Counted from the first letter of the stretch, positions 42,657-53,387 are shown. The stretch is DNA of 64,000 nt from Dactylorhiza incarnata (GCA_033032865.1 JAWHQI010000040.1:11205001-11269000); one strand, 5' to 3'. The notes: generated by a model from the sequence alone, not told the origin. Made by a program: numbers and translations.

Positions 42657-43616
42657 GTGGAGCTGAGTGAGTTCAATGTTACGTTCGTGCCCAGGGCGTC
42701 GATCAAGTCCCAAGCTGTGGCAGACTTTATGGCTGACTACACAACCGAAGTAGGGGAGCATGAATCTCCCCCCTCAGTGGCATGGAAGCTGTTGGTGGAT
42801 GGTGCGTCAGGAAAGCACTCCTATGGAGGTGGAATCATCTTGGTGAGCCCCCAAGGGACCAAGATCGAGCAAGCTTTAAACATCCACTTCCCGATTACCA
42901 ATAACCAAGCGGAGTACGAGGCAGTGATAGCAGGCCTGCGGTTAGCCCGAGAATTGGGAGTGCAAGATGTGGAGTTCTCGACGAACTCCATGGTGGTATC
43001 ATGCCAAGTCAGGGGAGAGTTTGAGGCAAAGGACCCGGCCCTCCTGCGGTACTTGGAAAAGATCAAGGGGGTCATCGGGCATTTCCGCACTTTCTCCGTC
43101 AAGGATGTGCCAAGAGAAGAGAGCACCCCCGCAGACCTCTTGGCCAAGTTCGGTCCCCGAGCAGGGGGAACAGTTTCGGAACTCTTTCGACCCACCATCG
43201 AGGAAGGAGAATTGATGGAGGTGGATCAGCGGGTCTCTTGGATGGATCCTTTCATCACTTTCCTATCATCAGGAAAGTTCCCTGAAGGAGACATAGACAG
43301 GCGACGCTTCAGGTATAAGTCAGCTTATTATTCCTTGCATGCAGGAGGGCTATATAGGAATACTCTCTCGGGACTCCTGGCCTGTTGTGTTTCTGAGGAG
43401 GAGGTCCAGAAAGTCCTGAAAGAAATTCACTCCGGGGAGTGTGGCAGTCATTCCGGGAGCCGATCCCTAGAGGGGAGGTTGTTGAGACAAGGCTACTTCT
43501 GGCCCACCCTTAGTAAAGATGCGGCGGAGTTCGCAAGAAGATGTTCAAAGTGCCAGCTCTATGCTCCACTCCAACTCCTCCCAGCCAAGAGGCTTCGGAC
43601 CATCACGGCTCCCTGA
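42657..43616 (+). pseudogene. Tat second (archaeal-type) RNase H and integrase zinc domain
   Basis: The first ~150 codons after the stop have 'KLLVDGASG..SYGGGIILVSPQG', 'ITNNQAEYEAVIAGLRLARELG' and 'STNSMVVSCQVRGEFEAKD'. This D-E-D arrangement is the archaeal-type RNase H that marks the Tat lineage; the third Asp position reads Asn (STNSM for the usual SDSqL). The C-terminal part holds the integrase HHCC finger: 'EIHSGECGSHSG', 'YFWPTL' and 'CSKCQLYA'. A TGA at 43614, where a Trp is expected, ends the frame. Confidence 0.88.
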
Positions 43617-43634
43617 CCTTTTGCCATATGGGGG

Positions 43635-44492
43635 TTGGACCTAGTTGGCCCTTTCCCTCAAGCTAGTGGCCAAAGAAGGTTCTTACTGGTCATGATCGAT
43701 TACTTCTCCAAATGGGTCGAAGTGAAGGCGCTCGCCAAGGTAACATCTCAAGTTGTGAGGAATTTTGTGTGTGGAGAAATAATTTGCAGGCACGACCTCC
43801 ACCTGGCTATAGTGACGGACAATGGGCCACAATTTGCTAGCGAAGAATTTGTTAGCTTCTGCACCCAGCTTGGCATCGACCTCAGGTTCGCATCGGTTCA
43901 CCACCCGAAAAGCAACGGCCAGGTGGAGGCGGCAAACAAAGTAATCGTCAACCTACTAAAGAAGAAGGTGGAGAACCTCCGGGGGAACTGGGTGGAGCAG
44001 CTACCATCCGTTCTCTGGGCCCTAAGGACTACCCCAAACACTGCCACTGGAGAGACGCCGTTCAAACTTTCTCATGGGTCCGAACCAGTCCTTCCCATAG
44101 AGTTCGAAGTAAAGACCCCAAGGGTGATCGCCACAGGTGAGGGGGACGAAGAGTGGCTAGTGACTAATGAGGAGGAACAAAGGCTATCCTTGGACCTAGT
44201 GGAAGAACTCCGGGACCAGGCCACCATCAGGTAGGAGGAAATCAAGCGACGAATGGCCCGATATTTTGACAAGCACATCCGAGTAAAGCACTTTCAGAAA
44301 GGAGATCTGGTCTTGAAGAAGGTCAACGCGGCTGGAAGAGGGGCCGCGGTAGGCAAGCTCAACCCCAATTGGGAGGGTCCATACATTGTAAGCGAAGTAC
44401 TCAAGTCAGGGGGGTATCACCTCCGAGATGTGGAAGGGGTACCTCTCGGCCGAGCCAGAAGTGGAGACGATTTGAAGCGATTCTACCCTTGA
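43635..44492 (+). pseudogene. Tat integrase core and C-terminal domain
   Basis: 'MDLVGPFPQASGQRRFLLVMIDYFSKWVE' (first Asp), 'IVTDNGPQF' (second Asp) and 'VHHPKSNGQVEAANK' (Glu) give the D-D-E triad in the frame 43635-44234. A TAG at 44232, probably from CAG, is followed in frame by 'RRMARYFDKHIRVKHFQKGDLVLKKV' and 'NPNWEGPYIVSEVLKSGGYHLRDVEG', the usual C-terminal module, ending at 44490-44492. No chromodomain is present. Confidence 0.9.
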
Positions 44493-44570
44493 AAGTTTTA
44501 TTATGATATTAGTTGAATATTTTACTTCTTCACTTGATAGTTATAGTTGTTATGCGAGGGCAAGAAAGGT

Positions 44571-45443
44571 GATAAGTATTGATGCTGGAATGCCCCAGAT
44601 CGATTCCGCTCCCGGGCTCTCACTAGACGGGGGGTTTCAGGTTGATCTCTGGAGAGGCTGGCAAGGTGATAAGTATAGACGCTGGAATGCCCCATATCGA
44701 TTCCGCTCCCGGGCTCTCACTAGCAGGGGGGTTTCAGGTTGATCTCTAGAGAGGCTGGCAAGGTGATAAGTATAGATGCTGGAATGCCCCAGATCGATTC
44801 CGCTCCCGGGCTCTCACTAGACGGGGGGTTTCAGGTTGATCTCTGGAGAGGCTGGCAAGGTGATAAGTATAGATGCTGGAATGCCCCAGATTGATTCCGC
44901 TCCCGGGCTCTCACTATACGGGGGGTTTCAGGTTGATCTCTGGAGAGGCTGGCAAGGTGACAAGTATTGATGATGGAATGCCCCAGATCAATTTCGCTCC
45001 TGGGCTCTCACTAGACGGGGGGTTTCAGGTTGATCTCTGGAGAGGCTGGCAAGGTGGCAAGTATCGATGCTGGAATGCCCCAGATCAATTTCGCTCCCGG
45101 GCTCTCACTAGACGGGGGGTTTCAGTTTGATCTCTGGAGAGGCTGGCAAGGTGACAAGTATCGATGCTGGAATGCCCCAGATCGATTCCGCTCCCGGGCT
45201 CTCACTAGACGGGGGGTTTCAGGTTGATCTATGGAGAGGCTGGCAAGGTGACAAGTATCGATGCTAGAATTCCCCAGATCGATTCCGCTCCCGAGCTCTC
45301 ACTAGACGAGGGGTTTCAGGTTGATCTCTGTAGAGGCTGGCAAGGTGATAAGTATCGATGCTGGAATGCCCCAGATCGATTCCGATCCCGGGTTCTTACT
45401 AGACGGGGGTTTCAGGTTGATCTCTGGGGAAGTAGGCAAGGAG
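44571..45443. repeat. 9 x 97-bp tandem repeat in the Tat 3' region
   Basis: The word AAGGTGATAAGTAT or its variants (GACAAGTAT, GGCAAGTAT) begins units at 44571, 44668, 44765, 44862, 44959, 45056, 45153, 45250 and 45347, an exact 97-bp step eight times over. Units share GGAATGCCCCAGATCGATTC, CTCCCGGGCTCTCACTAGAC and TTTCAGGTTGATCTCTGGAG, with a few substitutions each. It starts 79 bp after the pol stop. The 3' untranslated region of Tat elements is a known source of satellite repeats. Open frames of 60-85 codons across it are repeat by-products. Confidence 0.97.
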
Positions 45444-45872
45444 ATGAATTCTTCATAAGCTCAGATTGATAAGCCTCAGGTTGGCGAGCCTTCGGCGCTG
45501 ACCCGGGCCTTCTCGCTCGGCGAGAAGAAAGATGTCGCACGATAGTATATGAGTGACGAGAATCAACCCTAAGCACTCCGGGGCATCCGATGCTCGGCAG
45601 AGAGGTCGCAGGCACCGGGGGGGAGGTGAGCTCTCATCGAGAAGGAAAGTACCTTGCGAAACCTAGAGGAAAACGCATACCTAAAGGGTAATAACCTTCG
45701 CAAAGACAAATATCGAGGCATGCGAGAACGAGATATCAACATGAGAAATAATATAGCGAGCACAGTACAAGGCGAAAAACATGCATCTATGCATTTCAGG
45801 GTTTGATTTACATGAAGCGGCGATCTCGCCAGCCCAAAACAAAACAAGAAATAAAACCAAAGATTACAAATA
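45444..45872. other. Tat 3' spacer after tandem array
   Basis: There is no convincing gene. GCGAG/CTCGC words are frequent (CTCGCTCGGCGAGAAG, GCGAGCCTTCGGC). It separates the tandem array from the end of antisense gene 1. It probably includes the 3' untranslated region of that gene. Confidence 0.6.
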
Positions 45873-47841
45873 TCAAGGATCACTCGCGAACCCTTCCTCG
45901 TCATCGCTGCTCTTCACTAGCGGGAGCGGGATGAAGAGCTCCTGGATGATGTCTTCCAGAGTCAAGTCGGCCGCGTCGGTAGCTAGGAGGCCGGCCGCCT
46001 TCATCGTCTGGAAGATATAACGAGCTGACTCGGTGGACTTCTCGCGGATTTCCTCATCTCGCGCTCGCCGCTCTTCCTTCAGGCGACGGGGAGAAGGGGG
46101 AACGACGACACGGGGGAGCTCGCAATTTAGAGCTTTTAGCCCGGCCACCTCGCCCTCCAGGTCCTGGATGCTAGCGTTGGCTCTTCCGGCAGCCTCGACA
46201 TCCTACAAATAAGATAAATTAAGGGAGCAAAATGGCCGAAGGAGAAGAGTGTGACGAGGTCTAGGTAACTCACCACACTACCCTCTACGGCGAGCAGCTT
46301 CTCCTTCAGCTGTGCGTTCTCGGCAAGAAGCCCTTGATAGGCCCTCGCGAGCTCCACGTTCTGAAGCTCCAGTTGCAAGCAGCACCTCCCCTTCATGTGG
46401 GCGAGCTCGACAGAGCGCAACTGAGACCTCGCGCTCTCGAAAGCGAGAGTCCTCGCAGTCTCATCTTTGTAAGCCCCCGCGTCCTCGCGTCCATAGAGGA
46501 CGAACGAGAAGTAAAAGGCATGACCGCTGACGGTCTCCTTCTCCACCCAGGTAGGGAGGATGGTGGAGATGTCCGCCCAGTTCATCTCTGGCTTCCAGTT
46601 CACCAAGAGCTCTCCGGTCTCATCCCGGCGCCTCTGGCCAAGACCGAAGTTATAGTGGTTGACGGGGATGGGCGGAGCGGAGGTTCTGGCAGCCTCCTAG
46701 CTGGGCTCATCATCCTCACCTCCTGCGGAGAGGCTGGTAAGGTCAAACTCATCAAAAGCGGCCTCGCCAGGCTCCTTCCCCATTGAGGAGGCGAGCGAGA
46801 CCTGGCTCGTCTTATTCTTTTTCTTCGGCGGGGATTTTGAGGGAAGGCCATGGCTACTAGAAGCCCCCGATCTCTTGCGAGAGGAGGGCTCACCTGGTGT
46901 GATGGCGCCTCGACAAGCTTCCTCCCCCATGGTCGCTAGAGCAAGGGTAGCGTCGGTCTTCCGATTGCTCGCGTAGGGGGGATGGATGGGGAGATCTCGC
47001 TCGCCTAAAAAAGTGTTGAAACTTTAATAAATGCGGGGTTACTGGGAATGGCAATAGTTATTGAGCAAGATCTTTACCTTCCCCAGCGAGCACTGGAAGC
47101 AGCGAGTCGAAGATGCGGCGGAGATGAACAACCACAAAGTTCTTCTTACAGAAGAACTGATAAAGGACGGCGTCATGTCCTCCGAGGGCATGGGCCGATA
47201 GGTGGTCTCGCCGTGCTGGACTGGCGAGATCGGGATATTGCCGAAGTTCCCCTTGACGAAGAGGAACTTCTGGGCCCAGAAGTTGGCCTTGTTGACGGTC
47301 TCGTCGACTTTAGGACCCGAGCCCACAAAGTAGGCGGTCCCGTCCTTATAGGCGCGGCGCGGAAGGAGAACAGCTTCCGAAAAACCGGAAGGCTGAACTC
47401 GATGCGCTCCTCGCACAGGTAGCATGCGAAAGCTGTGATCACCACCATGGCGTTAGGGGTAAGCTGACCCGGAACAACGCCGTAATGCGTGAGCACCCGG
47501 CGAGCAATAAGAAAACCAGGATTAGTTTATATAATGTGCGAGACTTGACCTGCAGAGAACAAGAAATGAGTGAGAGGGATTATTACCTGGCGAACTTCCG
47601 GCCACAAGGGGAGACGCAAGCCGACCGAGAAATGAGCGGTGGGGATGGCCAGCTCGTCGACAGGTGGCGCGTTGATCAAGTCGTTCTCGCTAGGATGGCG
47701 CGCCGCGAATGGAGGGGTGACGTAGTCGGCAACCGCGGTGAAGTATTCCTCGTCTGTCAGGTTGCAATGAAAGAAGCTATGGTCAGCGAAAGCCTTATCA
47801 ATCTTTCGCCGACCCTCCGACTCGTTAGCATCGCCGCCCAT
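45873..47841 (-). pseudogene. Tat antisense gene 1 (gypsy-type transposon domain), with introns
   Basis: It starts MGGDANESEG at 47841. Apparent exons are 47841-47587, 47496-47078, 47004-46274 and 46202-45873. The introns (90, 73 and 71 nt) begin GTAATA, GTAAAG and GTGAGT; two end in AG and the first now ends in GG. Joining exons 1 and 2 gives LPLWPEVRQ/VLTHYGVVPGQLTPN, typical of the 'putative gypsy type transposon' domain (Pfam Transposase_28) of Tat antisense ORFs, followed by 'KANFWAQKFLFVKGNFG'. Exon 3 is basic, then carries 'WADISTILPTWVEKE'; exons 3-4 form a coiled coil (RSQLRSVELAH, LQLELQNVELARAYQ). A TAG near 46700 and a frameshift near 47180 break it. Function unknown; such antisense ORFs are known in Tat elements. 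Confidence 0.7.
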
Positions 47842-48662
47842 TTCAAAAACCTGCGAGAAAGGAAGTAGAACGATAACGGGAAGGAGCGAGAGCTCTGAAG
47901 CAGAGGAGGAAGAAGGTTGACAGTAAATGCGGTGGTTGGCTCAGCTATGACAGCCTATTTATAACAAAAGTAAAAGTGCAGGAAGAAGCCCAAGCGCCGG
48001 TGAGCGCGGTTAGCCAAAACATCACATCACGACCGCGGGCGAGAAAGGCCCGCGAGGTTTGTACCAGCAACATCTTCGCGAGAACAGCACAAACAGATAT
48101 AATGGCGTAAAAAGGGGGGGGGGGGGGAGGCTGCCGCAAGATACATTTAACGAGAACGGAGGCCCCCCGCGAACATAACATAGCATGAAAATGAAACAGA
48201 CATATTAGCAGTGAGCGAGAACTAATAAAAGGCTAGTAATAATTATTATCAGACGAAATTAAGCCAATATATGAGTTGCAAGCCATTGCGATATTGTCCA
48301 GAATAGCGGCACTAATTAACATGTAGTAAGAGTTTGCGACAACAAGAAGTTAGCGAGAATTATGGGGCAACCACTTCCACCTACCCCCACTCCGCGACCC
48401 GGACCGCGGCGGTACCCTAGAATTATAGTAATCCTCGGCCGCGCGGCCCTCCCGGTCCATGAGGAAGGCGTAATCCCTCATCCTCGCTATATGCACCTAC
48501 GGCATCGTGACGTTCTCATCGTGATCACATTGTCTCGCGGCCCGGAGCCTCGCACACTCTTCCATCAAGACAACATGCCTATCCTCGGCGACCTCTCTGT
48601 CCCGTCTCGCCTGCATGTTGAGGTCCATCAGCATCCGACCATGTTTTAAGCAACTGTGCTGC
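47842..48662 (-). pseudogene. Tat antisense intergenic stretch with gene 2 coding remnant
   Basis: From 47842 to about 48350 I see a leader for antisense gene 1 (TATA-like minus-strand GCTGTCATAGC region, CpG- and GCGAG-rich sequence and a G14 run at 48114-48127) and no protein. From about 48640 to 48355 a minus-strand frame is coding-like: 'MLMDLNMQARRDREVAEDRH', 'LMEECARLRAARQ', 'MRDYAFLMDREGRAAEDYY', with one stop. It lies just after the gene 2 exon at 48663-48781 and is probably its C-terminal continuation in a shifted frame. Confidence 0.5.
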
Positions 48663-48781
48663 TCATTGTTTCATCGTCTCTGGATCTCGCGGATCCCCTA
48701 AGAAGTCTTCCACTTGATCAGGAAGGGGGGACATCTCCTCGTCGCCCAACTCGGAATCGGTAGGCGGATTTTCAGAATTCT
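48663..48781 (-). pseudogene. Tat antisense gene 2, late exon (left of Athila B)
   Basis: A minus-strand frame from 48781 follows a 3' splice-site consensus (TTTCACAG). It reads NSENPPTDSELGDEE and EDFLGDPRDPETMKQ, ending in TGA at 48663. The acidic, Pro-rich composition resembles the exons at 58142-58639. The Athila B insertion site (48824) lies ~40 bp upstream of the acceptor, that is inside the intron. Assignment to the same gene as 58142-58639 is inference from strand, order and splice signals. Confidence 0.55.
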
Positions 48782-48823
48782 CTGTGAAATATTACGAAAA
48801 GGTTAGATAGCGCACTTGAGTTC

Positions 48824-50440
48824 TGATGAGATAAATTCGCGCTGCGCAAAATTAAAATATTATCCACGTATAATTCGATAAGGCAAGTGTACCTATCGCT
48901 TTATAGTATAGGATTTAGAAAATCAAGTGTCGTATTTTTCCGGGCTTGTTGAGTACTTCTACTCACAAAGAAGAGCTATTATTTTATCGATCGAAAGTTG
49001 GGTTTGTTTTGGAAAAACAATTTGGAGAAAATTAACTACGAAGAAAGATTATGATTAAAAGGATTTGCACCTGGTCTTGAATCCCTTTGAAATAAAATAT
49101 AATTTTATAAAAGATGAAACCGCAAACTCTTATTGAAATATCCTCGACCGTGGAGGTTCCCAAAATATGGTAGAGCCTCTCTCGAGAGAACTACCACCTA
49201 ACCTTAGGTTGATCGATTAAGACCCCTCGGCCAGTCGAAATCCCCTAAGCTTGCTTTAAGCGGTGAACCCCACTATTGGATTTGACTCCAATCCGAAAGA
49301 TTTGTGTCACCCTCTCTCGAGGAATGCATACAACTCTTTTTATCTTTGAGTGATCTCCTCGTTCGCATGGATCTCTCGATCACTAGCAAACGAATCATAG
49401 ATTGAAAGTCATATTCCGGACATATGAAATCAAAACAAAATAATTCAAAGATAAATCGAAGATAAACAAAACGAGAGTTTGCTAATTAGAAAGATTCAAA
49501 ACATATTTTATTTTATTCCAAAGTTCATCATGACCAAGTGCTAAAGGAAACTTAGCTACTCATCATAGTGATGGGAATACAAGTAGAAGAGGAAAAAGAC
49601 ATGATTAAGAAAACAACAATACTTGAATTAAAATAACAATAATAAAAACTTACAACTTTAGGAAAAAGTAGCTAGAACATAAAAAAACAGTAAACTAAAG
49701 CTGAAATTAAGCTCCAAAATTGCACACACCGACTTCTGGAGATTGCTGCCTTTTATAGATGAAAAAATGGGGAGTCACGCCCTTGGTCACGCCCGTGACC
49801 AAGGGCGTGTAAGCTGCGTAATTACTGTCATAAAAGCCCGGGACGTTGGGGAAGAGGAACCGCCAAAAATCAATTGCACGGCGGGTCACGGCCTCGGTCA
49901 CGCCCGTGACCAAGGGCGTGTCTTGAACGGGTCTGGAAACAGCGGGAAATGCCGCGATCTGGAGTTAATCTGGCGATTGCAGAAAAGTCACGGCCTCGGT
50001 CACGCCCGTGACCGAGGGCGTGTAAGCTAGAAACGGCGGGAGTTGATTGCTGGCTGAAATGAATGCAATCCGGGCGAGTCACGCCCGTGACTTTAAGGTC
50101 ACGCCCTCAGTCACGCCCGTGACAGAGGGCGTGTAATTTTAATCTGACGTGGCGGCTGACTTCTTTCAACTGGAATGCGCGGGGCTGGATCACGGCCGTG
50201 ACAAAATGTCACGCCCTAGGTCACGCCCGTGACCGAGGGCGTGTACTTTGCGATTTCGGCAGAAATACTCGAAATATTCTCCTGATTAGTCATATGAGCT
50301 TGAAATTGCTATTGGCAGCCCAAATTACCTGAAAATACAAAAATAATATAAATTAGTGATAAATTAACTAAAACTAAATTAAATTAAATTAATTATAAAT
50401 AAAATATTATGTGAAAATAACTATAAATATAGCATCATCA
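48824..50440 (-). repeat. Athila B 3' LTR (left)
   Basis: 1,617 bp. It pairs with 56384-57998, with very few differences. It includes the hairpin array 49774-50250 and a TATA box (CATCTATAAAAGG, minus strand, 49749-49761) about 12 bp from the array. The R-U5 part is related to Athila A but clearly diverged. Confidence 0.95.
49774..50250. repeat. GTCACGCCCGTGAC hairpin array, Athila B left LTR
   Basis: Hairpins with extended arms (TCACGCCCTTGG/CCAAGGGCGTG, CACGGCCTCGG/CCGAGGGCGTG) lie at 49774-49812, 49884-49922, 49987-50025, 50076-50134 and 50198-50243. The core GGTCACGCCCGTGACC is that of Athila A. Arm sequences differ between units but are complementary within each unit, so the pairing is kept. 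The right LTR holds the same array at 57332-57803. Confidence 0.93.
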
Positions 50441-52050
50441 AATACCCCCATACTTATTCGTTTGCTAGTCCCGAGCAAACAACTTTCCATAGGAGTAGAA
50501 AAATTTAAATACAAGAAAAGAATTTTGAACCTAAAGAGTAAAAATGCGAAGTCTTGCGCCTAAGCGTGTAGAAATTCTAGTAGAAAAACCTATTCAGCAT
50601 AAAGATTAGCTTATAATTTTTAAAAATGCGTTATAACATATTGTTACTACTTTTAAATTAAAAATCCGGTAAATCCTAAAATAATATTTAAGGAGGAGGT
50701 AGCGTGTTTACTAAGATCAATATTACACAAAATCAAAGTTCGGGATAGCCTCCAAAGAAATCCATCAATGACGATGGCCATAGGCTTGCCCTTTCACACT
50801 CTCGCCACGGCACTAGTTTAACTCATAAGCACGAATCAATAGGACTTAATTAGGTTGAAATGTGGCTTAGGTTCAAGGTGCGGATATCAAAAGATAAACG
50901 TGAAGGGTTAAGGCACACTTAAAACAAAAAGAAGAGCTTTGCAAAAACTTGTATGCTAAATAATTTTTACACCCCAAATAATTTTGAAATATAAAGGTAG
51001 GGGTCAAAAATGCACTCTGCAAATTTTTTCTCAATATTTTTTTTTCTTCATTTTTTTTTCATTTTTTTTCTTCTTTTGCAGCAAAATGATAGCAAAATTA
51101 AAATCACCATTTTCACAAATAAGAAACACAAGCTAGCAACAAATAAAGCTCTAAATTTCAAGCGTGCACCATAGGCAGGCTATTTGGCTTTGGTGAAAAT
51201 GAGTGGGGCTTACAAAAGAAACGGTAAAAAGCACAAAATGGCTAGCAACGGTTAAGATTTTATGGCATGGAATGCAAAGGCTCAAACGAATCAAGAGATG
51301 ACCTAAATCATTTTCATGCTCATGAATCTAACTTATGCAAATGTCTTGAGAGTCGCTAGAGGCAAGTTCTAGACATCGAGAAAGAATACCCTTCCGTTCA
51401 AATTGGGTACTATTTCTCCAGTAAACTTCTACATACTCACTTAAAGCATTTTTGGATTCTACCGATTTTAAATTAAAAGTAAAACAAAAATATTCTACGC
51501 AGTTAGAAAATCATAAATCTAATTTTATGCTGAATAGTTAATTCGACATGAGATCCTACTAACGCGTGCGCGTAACTAGAACACTGCACGAGTCAACAAT
51601 TTTACTCCAAAATTCAAAATCTAATAAAGTATATAAAATTTTCTACAACACTATGTAAAAGTAAATCTACTAAGAATTTTGCAAACAAGTAAATATAGAA
51701 ATATTAAGAAAACTATATAGTTTTTTTTGTAGATTTTTTTAATTTTTTTAAATTTTATTTTTTTTTTGATAAAAATTTTGGGTGTTGCTTTGCAATAAAA
51801 CCGACGTGAAATACCCTCCCCCATACTTAAAATAAAACAGTGTCCCCAATGTTTTAGAAAGAAGTGCGAGTAAAGGAGAGGAAACTTCCCTGATGATGAG
51901 CAAATCAAAACCCAAGCTATCCTGAAGAAAAACAGGAAGTAAAACTCTTTTTTTTTTATATTTTGAATATTTTGACAGGAATAAAAGAGAAATAAAACAA
52001 AAATAAAGGTGCGGGACAGAAAATAAAAGATACAGACGACCAAAAATAAA
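50441..52050 (-). other. Athila B PPT and conserved 3' non-coding region
   Basis: The tract AGTATGGGGGTATT abuts the LTR. The following ~1.5 kb lacks genes but shares ordered blocks with Athila A 13606-15150, such as 'cctccaaagaaatccatcaa', 'atggccataggcttgccc' and 'caagttctagacatcgagaa'. T-rich low-complexity runs lie at 51030-51075 and 51715-51780. Confidence 0.8.
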
Positions 52051-52058
52051 AAAAAACT

Positions 52059-53270
52059 CTAAGCATCATCGTCGTCGTCCTCCTGCTGATAATAAGCACG
52101 CAGATCAGCAAATTCCCGCTGCAGATGCTCCATAGAAGAAGCATGGCGCTGCTCGAGGGTATCAAAACGTGTGTCAAAATGAGTGCGCATGGACAGCTGC
52201 TCTGTCTGAATCTGATCCAAACGAGTGTGGATCCGCCCAAACTGCTGATCGAAATAAGTGGATGAGTCGGGCGCAGGGGGAAAATGCTGCTGTGGCGGCT
52301 GTGGAAACTACGGAGCTGGAGCAACGCCACCCGAATCAGCTTCGAAATCAAGATCGATCGGGTCGCCACCCACTTCGCCAGGAATGGCCTCGTACTCGCG
52401 GCCACGCCGACGCATCAAACCAAGGGCTCGGAGGTTTTGGAATGTGATAGGCGCAGACGTTTGGAGTGGAGACATGGGAGGAAGTGCATCCCAGAGCTCC
52501 AAATGCTTGGCCAAATAAGTAACAAATGAACCTCCATGAAGCGCACTAAGCCTCCGATTTTCGGCCTGATGCCGAAAAAACATCGCTAGCGCCGAACCAA
52601 GATTGAGGGGGACTCGTTCGTGCATGCTATATAAATATAACAGGTCCGCGCGGGTCACCACTCCATGGCTATCGCCGCGAGCGGAAAGTGTGAAAGTGAG
52701 GAGGTAGTGGAGATAGCGTAAGGCGGGGGAGAGGAGATGACTACCCTTGGATTTTTTAGGCGAATATGGATTGGGGTCGTTACTGATTTCCACCCAAAAT
52801 CCGGGAAGGTTATACTCACGAGGGAAATCAAGGGGGAGAGCGGTGTAGGCCTCCGTAAGAGTGAAGGCCTCGTCGCAGAAGCCCATGAGAACGTTGAACT
52901 GACGCAAAGGAAGAGTTTGCGAAAGCCCGCCCATTCGGAATTCAAGCATGTTGTCGGCCCCGGCCCAGTGGAAATCAAACGAAGAGAAAAACTCCACCGT
53001 CAGTTCGTAGTACGCCGGCTCCGAAATGGAGAAGAAAGGAGCCCAGCCCGGAGTAGTGAGTAGATCTCGCACCGCGTTCGCCTGCCCGAGGGTGGTGAGA
53101 ACGTTCCAATCGATGACGCGGAAAACTCCAAATTCTTTCCCATGGAGGCGAGTACTTCGGTCTTGATGAGTGGGATGGGAAAAATTGAGCATAGCCTCCG
53201 CATCAAAAGTTTCATCGGGGACTGAAGAGGAGGACTCGCCAATGGCGTGATTGCGGTGGCGGCCGGCCAT
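52059..53270 (-). pseudogene. Athila B env-like gene (ATHILA ORF family)
   Basis: It starts MAGRHRNHAIGESSS at 53270 and is open to a TAG near 52308, then continues in frame to a stop at 52059-52061 (404 codons in total with one stop). Residues ~60-200 resemble the Athila ORF (Pfam ATHILA) family: 'WAPFFSISEPAYYELTVEFFSSF', 'EFRMGGLSQTLPLRQFNVLMGF' and 'SPALRYLHYLLTFTLSARGDS'. After the TAG comes a coiled-coil-like tail (FDQQFGRIHTRLDQIQTEQL) ending in an acidic DDDDD run. No signal peptide or clear membrane helix is seen, so 'env-like' is positional. It sits 3' of gag, where pol would end in a complete element, ~105 bp after a TATA-like box. Confidence 0.8.
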
Positions 53271-53364
53271 TTGGAAGGAAGAAATGAAGTAATCGGCCAA
53301 ATATGAGAGAGAAGAAGGGAGAGATGGGGGACAAGGTGTGGAGAAAAGAGAGGGGGAAGGGGCA

Positions 53365-53375
53365 CTTAAATAGGG
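53365..53375 (-). promoter_or_regulatory. TATA box upstream of Athila B env-like gene
   Basis: The minus strand reads CCCTATTTAAG, about 105 bp before the ATG at 53270 and about 13 bp after the last hairpin of the internal array. The array-TATA spacing is like that in the LTRs of Athila A and B. A CT-rich leader follows. It suggests a subgenomic promoter. Confidence 0.65.
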
Positions 53376-53387
53376 AAAAATTCAGGT

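Noticed and set aside
44503..45469. Plus-strand frames of 65-85 codons after Tat pol
   Set aside because: All are readings of the 97-bp tandem array.
52169..53063. Plus-strand frames opposite the Athila B env-like gene
   Set aside because: The minus-strand frame is long, has ATHILA-family motifs and a promoter-like upstream region; the plus frames are short overlaps.
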